The notes below the pieces were generated by a model. The model made no database searches. It saw nothing but the letters and a program-made list of their open reading frames with translations, and was not told the origin of the DNA. DNA of 64,000 bases from Shimia sp049116215 (GTDB lineage Bacteria; Pseudomonadota; Alphaproteobacteria; Rhodobacterales; Rhodobacteraceae): the NCBI RefSeq assembly GCF_049116215.1, contig NZ_JAGDZB010000001.1:434001-498000 (forward strand). The letters run 5' to 3'. Below, in pieces: positions 7,980-16,749 of the stretch. Numbering within the stretch: position 1 is the stretch's first letter; every line of letters starts with the position of its first letter. Both the position numbers and the translations under genes were made by a program.

Positions 7980-9569
7980 TTAGTGACGGAAGTGACGCAT
8001 GCCGGTGAAAACCATCGCCAAACCTGCGTCATCCGCCGCCTTAATCACTTCCTCATCGCGCATGGAACCACCCGGCTGGATCACACAGGTGCCACCTGCT
8101 GCGGCCACCTCCAACAGACCGTCCGCAAATGGGAAAAACGCGTCTGAGGCCACCGCAGAGCCTTTGGCCGGGCTTTCGTCCATACCCAGTTCATCCGCCA
8201 TGCGTTGTGCCTTGGAAGCCGCCACATTGGCACTGTCCAGACGGCTCATCTGACCCGCACCAACACCCACGGTTGCGCCACCTTTGACGTAGACAATGGC
8301 ATTGGACTTCACGTGCTTGGCCACTTTCCAGGCAAAGAACAGATCGTCGAGCTGTTCGTCAGTCGGGGCAACCTTAGTCACCACCTTCAGATCGTCTTTG
8401 CTGACGTAACCAACGTCTTTGTCCTGCACCAGCACACCACCGGCAACCTGCTTGTAGGCTGTGATCGGTGCGCGAGGATCCGGCAGACCATCGGTCAGCA
8501 GAAGACGCAGGTTTTTCTTCGCAGCGAAGATTTCTTTCGCTTCTTCAGACGCACCCGGTGCAATCACCACCTCGGTGAAGATTTCCACAATCTTCTTGGC
8601 GGTCTCCACATCCAACGGCTGGTTCAGCGCCACGATGCCGCCAAACGCCGAGGTTCGGTCACAATCAAACGCCTTCTGGTAAGCTTCCACCAAGGTTGCG
8701 CCCACGGCCACACCACAAGGGTTGGCGTGTTTGATGATCGCCACCGCTGGGCTCACAGCTGGGTCAAACTCGCTGACCAACTCAAACGCCGCGTCGGTGT
8801 CGTTGATGTTGTTATAGCTGAGCTCTTTGCCCTGCAACTGGGTCGCGGTCGCCACGCCTGCGCGGCCTGAGCCATCGGTGTAAAACGCCGCTTTCTGGTG
8901 GCTGTTTTCGCCATAACGCAGAGTCTGCTTCAACTCACCGGCAAAGGCGCGACGCTTGGGCGCTTCCAGCTCCAGCTGTTCTGCCATCCATGTGGACACT
9001 GCCGCGTCATAAGCTGCGGTGCGCGCGTAGGCTTTCTGAGACAGCTTGCGGCGGAACTTCGGGCAAGTTGCGCCATCGTGCTGATCCATATCGCCGAGCA
9101 GCTTGTCGTAATCCTCAACGTCGACAATCACGTTCACAAAGGCCGCGTTTTTCGCCGCCGCCCGGATCATCGCCGGACCACCAATGTCGATGTTCTCGAT
9201 GCAGGTGTCATAATCCGCACCCGCCGCCACGGTTGCTTCAAACGGGTAAAGGTTCACCACCAACAGGTCGATGCCGCCAATGCCGTGCGCGTCCATCGCC
9301 GCAACGTGATCGTCATTGTCACGCAGCGCCAGCAGACCGCCATGCACCTTCGGGTGCAGCGTCTTCACGCGGCCATCCATCATCTCCGGGAAACCGGTGA
9401 CCTCGGACACGTCTTTCACATCCAGCCCCGCATCGCGCATCGCTTTGGCGGAACCACCGGTGGAGAGCAGCTCTACGCCGCGGTCTGAAAGGGCTTTGGC
9501 GAGGTCGATCAGACCGGTCTTGTCAGACACGGAAATCAGGGCGCGGCGAATAGGCTGGAGGTCGCTCAT
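7980..9569 (-). CDS. purH: Bifunctional AICAR formyltransferase/IMP cyclohydrolase
   Basis: Catalyses the last two steps of de novo purine synthesis: formylation of AICAR with 10-formyl-THF and ring closure to IMP. The 529-residue length is typical. The N-terminal methylglyoxal-synthase-like IMPCH domain (about 1-150) has SVSDKTGL and LLSTGGSA. The AICAR transformylase domain has LRYGENSHQKAAFY, IKHANPCGVAVG and the catalytic KHVKSNAIVY segment. The C-terminus has the usual AAGGTCVIQPGGS and MVFTGMRHFRH. It is 19 bases downstream of the heparinase-like gene, so probably in one operon. Confidence 0.98.
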   Translation of the reverse strand: MSDLQPIRRALISVSDKTGLIDLAKALSDRGVELLSTGGSAKAMRDAGLDVKDVSEVTGFPEMMDGRVKTLHPKVHGGLLALRDNDDHVAAMDAHGIGGIDLLVVNLYPFEATVAAGADYDTCIENIDIGGPAMIRAAAKNAAFVNVIVDVEDYDKLLGDMDQHDGATCPKFRRKLSQKAYARTAAYDAAVSTWMAEQLELEAPKRRAFAGELKQTLRYGENSHQKAAFYTDGSGRAGVATATQLQGKELSYNNINDTDAAFELVSEFDPAVSPAVAIIKHANPCGVAVGATLVEAYQKAFDCDRTSAFGGIVALNQPLDVETAKKIVEIFTEVVIAPGASEEAKEIFAAKKNLRLLLTDGLPDPRAPITAYKQVAGGVLVQDKDVGYVSKDDLKVVTKVAPTDEQLDDLFFAWKVAKHVKSNAIVYVKGGATVGVGAGQMSRLDSANVAASKAQRMADELGMDESPAKGSAVASDAFFPFADGLLEVAAAGGTCVIQPGGSMRDEEVIKAADDAGLAMVFTGMRHFRH

Positions 9570-9588
9570 CGGGATAGGGTCCTTGGGC

Positions 9589-11331
9589 TCAGGTGTTCAA
9601 ATCCATTTCGTCCCGGTTCAGGTCCCTGATTGCCACATTGGTCTCATGCGCTTTGCTCAGCGACCACCGGATGCGGGTCGCATACTCCATTGCCACGCCA
9701 GATAGAACGATTTGTTTGGTCGCACGCGGCTTTAATCGCCCTTTTTCGAGGAAAACACTGGTATCCAGCCGCATTTTGGCAATTGCGTCGTGCCGGAACA
9801 CCCACAATTCGCCGCTTTTGAGCGCAATCGACACCGCCGCACCGCCCATATCAAGCGAGGCATCGACCTCTGGATGCAGGTGAAACGCGATTTCAAAGGG
9901 GATTCCCTGCAACGCGCCTTCGTCCATCGCCTTGTCAAACCGCCGCTTAGCCGAATCCTCCATTGCGATGATCAGGTCTTCGCCCGCCATGCCACGCCCA
10001 TCAAAGGTCAGCTCCAATGTCCGCGCATGGGTCAACCCATGGGACGCAATATAGCCGTCATGCCCGCCTTCAAACCGCAGCCCGTCCGGCGCTTGGCTCA
10101 TCTGGATCGGCACATCTTTGGGCGCGTCCACCAGTTGTTCTTCGCGCCAGCCCCGGCCTTCTTCGCCAAGACGCGCACTGGACAACTCATCCACTGTGAC
10201 CGTGGAGTGTGACGGGGTCGCCCGTCCAAACCGCCGCCAATCTTCGCCAAAACTCGCGCCTGAGCCACAATTCACCACCAAAGGCCGCCGCCCACTGGTC
10301 AGCTCAAACGCCATTGTCGACGCGTGGGCATTGAGCGAGCTTGCGCCGGTTGGCGGCGGGCTGGCGTCAATTACCACGCTGGTGCGCCCCGCCGACAGCC
10401 GCGCGTAGCCCATCGCCAGACCATCCGCCTGCCGCGTCTTGTTGCCACTCTCCGCCAGCGCCGAATCCAGCCGTCCTTCTATCCCGCGCCCGCCGCCGTG
10501 AAACCGCGCCAAGCCGCCATCGGAATGACGCAACGTGCGCAACGTGGGCGCAATCCGCTCAATCGCTTGCATGTGCATGGCGGACGGCTGACGCCCCGCA
10601 TCTTTCAGCGCCGTCGCCGCCCAGGTCAAAAGCGTGAAGACTTCCAAAAGCTCTTCAGGGTTGCGGGTTGGAATCCCGCCTTCCTCGTCCACCTGCCGCT
10701 CACATTCCTTGTCCAGCGCCTTGAGCGCGGGCTCGACATGCTGTGCCATACCTTCCAGCGCCAGCCCCGCGTAGATCAGGCCGGTGAGCGCCTCAAACCG
10801 CGGCAGACCTGGCACGGTTTTGTGCCAGCGTTTGGACAGGAAAATCGTCTGCTGCGCCAGCGAGCGGTAAAAATCCTCAGACTGCGCCGAATCCCGCGCC
10901 CGCAGTAGGAAAATCGCATGGCTGATCCAGCGGATCAGCCGCCGCCCTGCCAAATCCGGTATCCAGCCCGGCCCCGAGCCACGCCCGTACCGATCAATCC
11001 AGCGCCAAACCCATTCTTGTGCCCGCTCCCGCGCGAGCATATCGCCCACCGCTGCCAGATCATCGAGCCAGGCAAAGCCATGCTGCTCCTCGGCAAACAC
11101 CTCATCCGGCACAGCAATGTCCCACATCGAGGTTTTAGGTGCGCTGACCAAATGGCCTGCAAACAGGAAATTCCCGGCCACCAGCTGCTTGCCGCGGGCA
11201 AACAGCCCAATGGTCCGGGGCTCCGGCATGCTTGTGAACCCGGTGGCGGGCCGCGCACGGGTGCTGATCCGGGCCGCAACACGGTGATTAAACCGTGTCC
11301 AGCGCGCCGATATGGTCTTTGGTTTGGACAT
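9589..11331 (-). CDS. Heparinase II/III-like protein
   Basis: A 580-residue protein matching the family annotated as heparinase II/III-like in Rhodobacterales. The N-terminal half is alpha-helical (alpha/alpha toroid). The C-terminal half has the beta-sandwich with PLVVNCGSG, SHSTVTVDELSS and HDGYIASHGLTHARTL. SHSTV is the typical family signature around a catalytic histidine. There is no evident signal peptide. The position between rsmB and purH is conserved in related genomes as I recall it. Activity on glycosaminoglycans is unlikely to be its physiological role; a polysaccharide lyase or cell-envelope role is possible. Confidence 0.85.
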   Translation of the reverse strand: MSKPKTISARWTRFNHRVAARISTRARPATGFTSMPEPRTIGLFARGKQLVAGNFLFAGHLVSAPKTSMWDIAVPDEVFAEEQHGFAWLDDLAAVGDMLARERAQEWVWRWIDRYGRGSGPGWIPDLAGRRLIRWISHAIFLLRARDSAQSEDFYRSLAQQTIFLSKRWHKTVPGLPRFEALTGLIYAGLALEGMAQHVEPALKALDKECERQVDEEGGIPTRNPEELLEVFTLLTWAATALKDAGRQPSAMHMQAIERIAPTLRTLRHSDGGLARFHGGGRGIEGRLDSALAESGNKTRQADGLAMGYARLSAGRTSVVIDASPPPTGASSLNAHASTMAFELTSGRRPLVVNCGSGASFGEDWRRFGRATPSHSTVTVDELSSARLGEEGRGWREEQLVDAPKDVPIQMSQAPDGLRFEGGHDGYIASHGLTHARTLELTFDGRGMAGEDLIIAMEDSAKRRFDKAMDEGALQGIPFEIAFHLHPEVDASLDMGGAAVSIALKSGELWVFRHDAIAKMRLDTSVFLEKGRLKPRATKQIVLSGVAMEYATRIRWSLSKAHETNVAIRDLNRDEMDLNT

Positions 11332-11393
11332 CCACTCTGCCTCTACGCTCTTTGGCGTTTGGCGCGAGTGTAGCGAGGTGTTAGCGCTGAGTC

Positions 11394-11480
11394 ACCGATT
11401 GAATCGGTCTGATACAGAAACCAGGGCAGTGCCTACCTGGGTAGGCGCAAATGCGCCTGCCAATGGGGCAGGCAGGCGCA
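11394..11480. other. Cluster of three adjacent inverted repeats
   Basis: Three hairpins stand in a row between rsmB and the heparinase-like gene. They are ACCGATT/AATCGGT (11394-11400 and 11402-11408, one-base centre), GCCTACC/GGTAGGC (11431-11437 and 11440-11446, two-base centre), and TGCGCC-TGCC paired with GGCAGG...GGCGCA (11452-11480, loop about 5 bases, one bulge). No T-tract follows on either strand. The arrangement suggests a structured RNA, a protein-binding site array, or an intergenic repeat. Confidence 0.6.
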
Positions 11481-11516
11481 GCCCGTCCTATCGGCCGGGC
11501 AAAATGTTGACCTGTA

Positions 11517-12788
11517 TCACTTACCTTTGCGCAGCATCGCCACGTAAAACCCATCCATGCCGCCTTTGTCCGCCCAGTAATCCGGACGCAGCCGCAGGCC
11601 ACCTTCTTCCGTAATCCACTCTGGCTCCACACCATCAATCAGCACGGCCTCTCGATCCACGGTGACATCCGCCCAGCGCTCCGCCGCCTCCTCCACCTGC
11701 ACTTCGCCTTCATCTGGCAACAGCGAGCACGTGCAGAACACCAGCCGCCCGCCAGGTTTCAGCAAGCCAATTGCGTGGTCTAGAAACACTTCTTGCAAGC
11801 CAATCAGATCGCCAAATTCGCTGCCGTCTTTGGCAAACGGCAAATCCGGGTGGCGGCGAATGGTGCCTGTGGCCGAGCACGGCGCATCCAACAAGATCGC
11901 ATCATATTGCCCCTTCTGCGCCATCACATCGCCCACCACCACATTGGCGTTGAGTTGCACCCGCTTGAGGTTCTCTTCCAACCGCTCCATGCGCGACGCG
12001 CTGTCATCCACCGCCGTGACAACGGCCCCCGCAGCAGCCACCTGCATGGTCTTGCCGCCCGGCGCGGAACAAAGATCCAGCACCGTTTCACCTGGTTGTG
12101 CATTCAGCACCCGCGCCGCCATCGACGCGGCGGCGTCCTGTACCCACCATTGGCCCTGCTTGAAGCCGGCAAGCGCGGTGACCTGCCCCGCGTCAGCAAT
12201 CCGAACCGAGCCATTAGGCAGCACAAATCCACCCACAGCTTCGGCAATGCCTTCGGCATCTTCTTTCACCGTCAAATCCAACGGCGCCCCGGCAAAATGC
12301 GCCGCTTCAATGTCCAGCATGGTTTCTGCGCCATACGCCTGCGCCAGCGGTTTGCGCAGCCATTTGGGCAGGCGCGGCACCCGCAACTTGTCCCATTCCG
12401 CCTGGCCTTTTTCGTCCACCTTGCGCAGAACCGCGTTGACCAGGCCTTTCATGCCAGCGGTGCGCTTGTTCTTTGCAACGATGTTAACCGCATCGTTCAC
12501 CACACCATGGGCCGCACCGCCAAGACAGAGCTCCACCGTGGCCAACCGCAGCACATTGTGCACATGCAGGTCTGGGGTCTTCTTCATATGTTTCTGCAAC
12601 ACCCGATCCGCGCGCTCCAAATTGCGCAGCGTGTCGAGCGCCAAGCGTTGCGCGCGGGCGCGATCCGCCGGCTCCAGTTTGCTCAACCCGCCGCTCTGGA
12701 TCAGGTCATTCAGCAACCGCCCGTCTTCCATCACCTTATCCAGCAAACGCACGGCGCTGCGACGGGTGTAATAACCAGAGTTTGACAT
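11517..12788 (-). CDS. rsmB: 16S rRNA (cytosine-5)-methyltransferase RsmB-type
   Basis: SAM-dependent m5C methyltransferase acting on 16S rRNA (C967 in E. coli). The 423 residues comprise an N-terminal NusB-like helical domain (about 1-140) and a Rossmann catalytic domain. The catalytic domain has the SAM loop DLCSAPGGKTMQ, the conserved LLDAPCSATGTIRRHPDL (PC motif) and FCTCSLLPDEGE (TC motif with the nucleophilic cysteine). I chose ATG 12788 (MSNSGYYTRRSA) because AAGGAA lies upstream; the in-frame ATG at 12839 has no such support. It heads the long minus-strand block ending at the M16 genes. Confidence 0.93.
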   Translation of the reverse strand: MSNSGYYTRRSAVRLLDKVMEDGRLLNDLIQSGGLSKLEPADRARAQRLALDTLRNLERADRVLQKHMKKTPDLHVHNVLRLATVELCLGGAAHGVVNDAVNIVAKNKRTAGMKGLVNAVLRKVDEKGQAEWDKLRVPRLPKWLRKPLAQAYGAETMLDIEAAHFAGAPLDLTVKEDAEGIAEAVGGFVLPNGSVRIADAGQVTALAGFKQGQWWVQDAAASMAARVLNAQPGETVLDLCSAPGGKTMQVAAAGAVVTAVDDSASRMERLEENLKRVQLNANVVVGDVMAQKGQYDAILLDAPCSATGTIRRHPDLPFAKDGSEFGDLIGLQEVFLDHAIGLLKPGGRLVFCTCSLLPDEGEVQVEEAAERWADVTVDREAVLIDGVEPEWITEEGGLRLRPDYWADKGGMDGFYVAMLRKGK

Positions 12789-12865
12789 GGGACAGGTTTC
12801 CTTACGGACTTGAGATCGGCAGACGGGCGCGTATATCAAGGGCTAGCCCTGAAAGGAACCCTCTC

Positions 12866-13051
12866 ATGACGGACGCCCCCGAATCCCGCGACGACCTGCC
12901 CGAAGCTGCGAAACGCGCCTTGGCTGAGGCGGAAGAACGCCGCAAAACTGCCAAAGCCGTCGAGATGCCCACCGAACTGGGCGGACGCGACGGACCAGAG
13001 CCCGTGCGCTACGGCGACTGGGAGAAAAAAGGCATCGCTGTCGATTTCTGA
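12866..13051 (+). CDS. SDHAF4-type succinate dehydrogenase assembly factor (DUF1674)
   Basis: A 61-residue protein with the DUF1674/SDHAF4 signature at the C-terminus (DGPEPVRYGDWEKKGIAVDF). In eukaryotes SDHAF4 binds flavinylated succinate dehydrogenase subunit A and helps its assembly; an equivalent role in alphaproteobacteria is inferred. The N-terminal half is charged, helical and low in complexity (EAAKRALAEAEERRK). ATG 12866 follows AAAGGA with good spacing. It is divergent from rsmB by about 77 bases. Confidence 0.85.
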   Translation: MTDAPESRDDLPEAAKRALAEAEERRKTAKAVEMPTELGGRDGPEPVRYGDWEKKGIAVDF

Positions 13052-13057
13052 GCCCAC

Positions 13058-14395
13058 TCAATCGATGAACGACCACCCGGCTGCTGCCAGATTTTGCATC
13101 AGATACTCAGTCTCGTTGGGATCGCGAAAAAAGACTGTTGCAATCATTTCAGGCCGAAACGTCGGCCACTCCGCGCGAATGCGCTGAACCATTGCTTTTG
13201 CGCGCTCGTGATTGCCCGCGGCCTGATGCGCAGCAGCCAAATACATCACCGTCGTTACGTTGTAACCTCGCCCCTCACGCTCCGCTGCCTCTAAAATTTC
13301 AATTGTGTCGCCATATTCGCCCACATGAAAGCTCGCGAGGGCGTAAAGCCTTTCCCGCGCGATCGCCGTGTATGGCAGGTCGACGATACGGTCTTTCTCT
13401 GAAGCTTCCCGGGCGTTTTCATAGCGGTTGGTGACAATCGCAATCAGGCCATAGGCCGCTGAAACATGAGGATCGTGCGACCCCAAAGAATAGGCACGCT
13501 CTGAAGTCTCGACAGAGGTTTGAAAGTCTTGTTCAGCAAACGCGACAACAGCAGCCGCCGAAAGCACCCACGCATCTTCAGGGCTCCGCGCCAATGCCTG
13601 GTCTCGCATCCATCCCGCGTCTTTTAGGTGCCGTCTTGATAGTGCTCCTCCAGACGACAGTAATGACAATGTCGCCAGACTATATCCAGCTGTGGCATAT
13701 CCCGTTCCATTTTCTGGGTCCCGCCTGATCACCTCCCGCGAGATCGCGATCGCCACACGTTGACGCTCCATGTCGAGCGTTGGGTACAGATACTCACGCG
13801 CCAAATCTGTCAACTCAGGGACCGACAAAGCCAAGTAGCGCTCTGGGAAATCCGGCACTTGTACTGGCTGTTCCAGCGACGTAGATCGCTTCGAACTCAG
13901 CACACCACCCGCAAACTCACCTGGCCAAAAAAGTGCTGCAACGCCTACGATCAGGGCCGCAATCAAGGCGATCAAGGGAAGGGCTAGTCTCAGAGGCAAC
14001 TTGTTCGCTGGAATGGCCGTTGACGTCACCTCTCCTTCCCACATCTTAAAATCCAGACAACCGAGGACCGCATTGGTGGCAATTCGGATCGGATCATCAG
14101 CCCCCTCTGTGGCGTAATACTGAGTCAATTTCTCCGACAAGCGCGCCATCGCCCAGGCCAATTTCTTGTCCGCTTCCTCCGGCGTGCGATCCGCAAAAAA
14201 CTCCGCAATCACAGCCTCGCGACTGCCGTTCTGGGCGCGTCCTGCCAGATAATCCTCCACCAAAAACCGCAGCAGCGTCTCTTGCTGTTTTGCCGCTTTA
14301 AACGTCTGACTACCATACACACGCGCGGCCGCGACCCGAATGACATCCGGCGCAATTCTATACTGCATACCTTTGGGCGCATCAGGATCTGGCAT
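13058..14395 (-). CDS. Membrane-anchored tetratricopeptide-like protein with degenerate N-terminal DNA-binding-like domain
   Basis: A 445-residue protein in three parts. Residues about 15-110 (SQTFKAAKQQETLLRFLVEDYLAG and the later RLSEKLTQYYATEG, DDPIRI) resemble the N-terminal winged-helix-like region found in some bacterial TPR/TolB-type regulators. A transmembrane helix follows (LALPLIALIAALIVGVAALF). The C-terminal half has TPR-like helix pairs (AREYLYPTLDMERQRVAIAISREV, GTGYATAGYSLATLSLL, DAWVLSAAAVVAFAEQDFQ). ATG 14395 (MPDPDAPKG) is preferred over ATG 14515 because homology-like sequence begins after it, though 14368 is also possible. It is convergent with the SDHAF4 gene with 6 bases between stops. 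Function unknown. Confidence 0.6.
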   Translation of the reverse strand: MPDPDAPKGMQYRIAPDVIRVAAARVYGSQTFKAAKQQETLLRFLVEDYLAGRAQNGSREAVIAEFFADRTPEEADKKLAWAMARLSEKLTQYYATEGADDPIRIATNAVLGCLDFKMWEGEVTSTAIPANKLPLRLALPLIALIAALIVGVAALFWPGEFAGGVLSSKRSTSLEQPVQVPDFPERYLALSVPELTDLAREYLYPTLDMERQRVAIAISREVIRRDPENGTGYATAGYSLATLSLLSSGGALSRRHLKDAGWMRDQALARSPEDAWVLSAAAVVAFAEQDFQTSVETSERAYSLGSHDPHVSAAYGLIAIVTNRYENAREASEKDRIVDLPYTAIARERLYALASFHVGEYGDTIEILEAAEREGRGYNVTTVMYLAAAHQAAGNHERAKAMVQRIRAEWPTFRPEMIATVFFRDPNETEYLMQNLAAAGWSFID

Positions 14396-14627
14396 AAACG
14401 CACAATCCCCCCGAATTCTTAATAATCCACTCAACCGGCAGCTTGAGTGTTGCTCCAGAAAAGCAAGTGTGCCGCGCTCGGCGCAAGAATGCAAATCCAC
14501 CCAAGGTTGCGCCACGTACTCAAGCTACCTAGTAACGCTAGCCGCAACAGCGCACGCTTTGTTTACAGGTCAAATTATGGGAGATCGCACCGACGTGATA
14601 CCGACGCAACGCAGCCGCGAAACCGAA

Positions 14628-14670
14628 GTCAAAAAACGCAACCGAATCGAAGTGTTAACCCCGATTCGGT
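14628..14670 (-). terminator. Terminator of the quaternary-amine ABC transporter operon
   Basis: On the minus strand a perfect 9-base stem (ACCGAATCG with CGATTCGGT; 14641-14649 and 14662-14670, loop 12) is followed by TGCGTTTTTT. It starts a few bases past the permease stop codon. Confidence 0.82.
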
Positions 14671-14676
14671 GAAGTT

Positions 14677-16749
14677 TCACAGCCCAAGCGCCTGCCGACG
14701 TTCTTCAGCAAAGCCCTGCACCAACCGATCCGCCACCAGTGCCAAAATCGCCATCGCGGCACCAGCCGTGATGCCAAGCCCAACGTCGTACTGTCCAAGA
14801 GCCAGGAAGATCGACTGTCCCAGTTCAGTTGTGCCAATCAACGCAGCGATCACCAGCATGGCAAATGCATAGAGAATGGTCTGGTTCAAACCGAGTAGGA
14901 TGGTGGGCGCGGCAAAGGGCGCGCGCACCTCAAACATGGTCTGCCATTTGCCTGCCCCGCTGGCGGTGGCCGCCTCGGTGATCTCGTCTGGCGTGCTGAC
15001 CAAACCATGCCGTGTGTAGCGGATCATTGGCACCACCGCATACATGCAAATAGCTATAAACGCAGAGAATTCTCCGATCTGGAAAAACATCAACACAGGG
15101 ATCAGGAACACAAACAACGGGATGGTTTGCAGGAAATCACAGATCGGCCGAAGGACCATCCACGCGGTTGTGCTCATGGCACTCCACAGCCCCAGAAGCC
15201 CGCCAATGACCGCACAGGCAAAGACTGCCGCGCCCGCGAGATACAGCGAAAGAAGCGCCCGCTCCCACAGACCGGAGATCAGGATCAAAGACAGCAAGAT
15301 CACAGCCAGTCGCGCCAGCTTCCAACCGCCGGACACCCACCCAATTGCCCCAGCCCCCAAAATCACCACAGGCCAGGCCAAATGCGCCACGCCAATTTCC
15401 GCAATATAGGCAATGATCAGCACCATCACTGCGGCAGTAACTCGGCCTTTAAAGATCAAAATCAAGGAGATAAGCAGTGCTGCACCATAGAGCATGGCGG
15501 TGTGTTTTACAGTCCAAGCAAAGCCCCAAGTGAACGGCAAAACCGCCTCGGCCAGACCAATACGTAGAGGCAGAAGCCCGTAAAACATCGAGGTGTTTTT
15601 GACACTGTCTAATGTGGTGCCGTAGGTCGCGGTGAACACGCCAACCCCTTCGTCCACGCGCTTGGCAACCCCGTCCATCGCCGCCACGCCAGTTGGCGAC
15701 CACCCCGCGATTACAGCCCAGATCGTCACCGCTGCACCAACTGCCAAAATCCCAAACGCCACAGTGCGGTTCTGCCGTTGACGTGGCTCGGCAAGTGCGG
15801 CGGACATGCGATCAATGATAATGGCAAACACCACAATCACAGATCCTGCCAAAAAGGCTGGTCCAAACAACGCCTTACGCATGGTTTGCAGAACTTCCCA
15901 ACCAATGTCATCAAATCCGCCAATCACCGCTGCGATGATCACCATCGACAGCGCGGCCATCAGGCATTGGTTCACGCCAATCATGATCTGCTGCGTCGCG
16001 GCAGGCAGTTCCACAAGGAACAATTGCTGCCGCCGTGTGCCACCAGACATCACTGCCGCTTCACGGATTTCCGTGTCCACGCGCTCCAGTCCCAACAACA
16101 CATTGCGCGCCATTGGCGGCGCCGCATAGATCGCTGACGCAATCAAGCCAACCACCGGCCCAAAGCCAAAAAGCACAAGCAGTGGCACAAGATAGGCAAA
16201 GGTTGGCACCGTTTGCATCACGTCCAAAAGGGCGTTTACCGCCCCCTTCATGCGCGGATACTCAAACGCCAAAATGCCAATAGCCGCGCCCATCACCAGC
16301 GCCAGTGGAACAGACACCGCAACCAGCGCCAAGGTGTTCATGCCTTGCGACCAGTAGCCGGTGAAGACCACAAACATCAGGCCAAAGAAGCCCAATGCCG
16401 CCAGCCGGATACCACCAATCATCCAGCCGATTGCGGTCACAACTGCAACGGTCATCGGCCAGGGCACGGCGTTCAAAAGCCAGCCGACCCACTCCATCGG
16501 GTAGCTGACCAAAAACGTAAACGCCCGCGCTATCGGTTTGAAAACATCCAGAAAACCTCCGACCAGCCAAGTCATCCAGTCAGCCATGGGTACGGTCAAC
16601 GCCGCTGGCCACTTTACAAGCCACTCAAATTGCGCCCCAAGCAGGCGGCACGTCAAAACAACGGCAAGAACAAACAACGCAGCTTGGCTGCCCTTGGTTA
16701 GTGTCAGTTTACGTGCCGCGCTAACTGACACGGCCTCTGTCGCGCTCAT
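14677..16749 (-). CDS. Quaternary-amine ABC transporter permease, duplicated (ProW-like)
   Basis: A 690-residue inner-membrane permease containing two copies of the ProW-type transport domain. Each copy has its own EAA-like loop: ERVDTEIREAAVMSGGTRRQQLF in the first half, and TPDEITEAATASGAGKWQTMF in the second. Each is followed by a hydrophobic pair and GLNQ. Single-domain ProW proteins are roughly half this length, so this is a fused tandem permease, as in several roseobacter betaine/TMAO-type systems. The start overlaps the ATPase stop by ATGA. Substrate is inferred from the family only. Confidence 0.88.
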   Translation of the reverse strand: MSATEAVSVSAARKLTLTKGSQAALFVLAVVLTCRLLGAQFEWLVKWPAALTVPMADWMTWLVGGFLDVFKPIARAFTFLVSYPMEWVGWLLNAVPWPMTVAVVTAIGWMIGGIRLAALGFFGLMFVVFTGYWSQGMNTLALVAVSVPLALVMGAAIGILAFEYPRMKGAVNALLDVMQTVPTFAYLVPLLVLFGFGPVVGLIASAIYAAPPMARNVLLGLERVDTEIREAAVMSGGTRRQQLFLVELPAATQQIMIGVNQCLMAALSMVIIAAVIGGFDDIGWEVLQTMRKALFGPAFLAGSVIVVFAIIIDRMSAALAEPRQRQNRTVAFGILAVGAAVTIWAVIAGWSPTGVAAMDGVAKRVDEGVGVFTATYGTTLDSVKNTSMFYGLLPLRIGLAEAVLPFTWGFAWTVKHTAMLYGAALLISLILIFKGRVTAAVMVLIIAYIAEIGVAHLAWPVVILGAGAIGWVSGGWKLARLAVILLSLILISGLWERALLSLYLAGAAVFACAVIGGLLGLWSAMSTTAWMVLRPICDFLQTIPLFVFLIPVLMFFQIGEFSAFIAICMYAVVPMIRYTRHGLVSTPDEITEAATASGAGKWQTMFEVRAPFAAPTILLGLNQTILYAFAMLVIAALIGTTELGQSIFLALGQYDVGLGITAGAAMAILALVADRLVQGFAEERRQALGL

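Noticed and set aside
7960..7995. GTCACTTTTAGTGAC inverted repeat at the end of purH, considered as terminator
   Set aside because: On the transcript strand the following bases are A-rich, not T-rich; it overlaps the stop codon, so I do not call a terminator.
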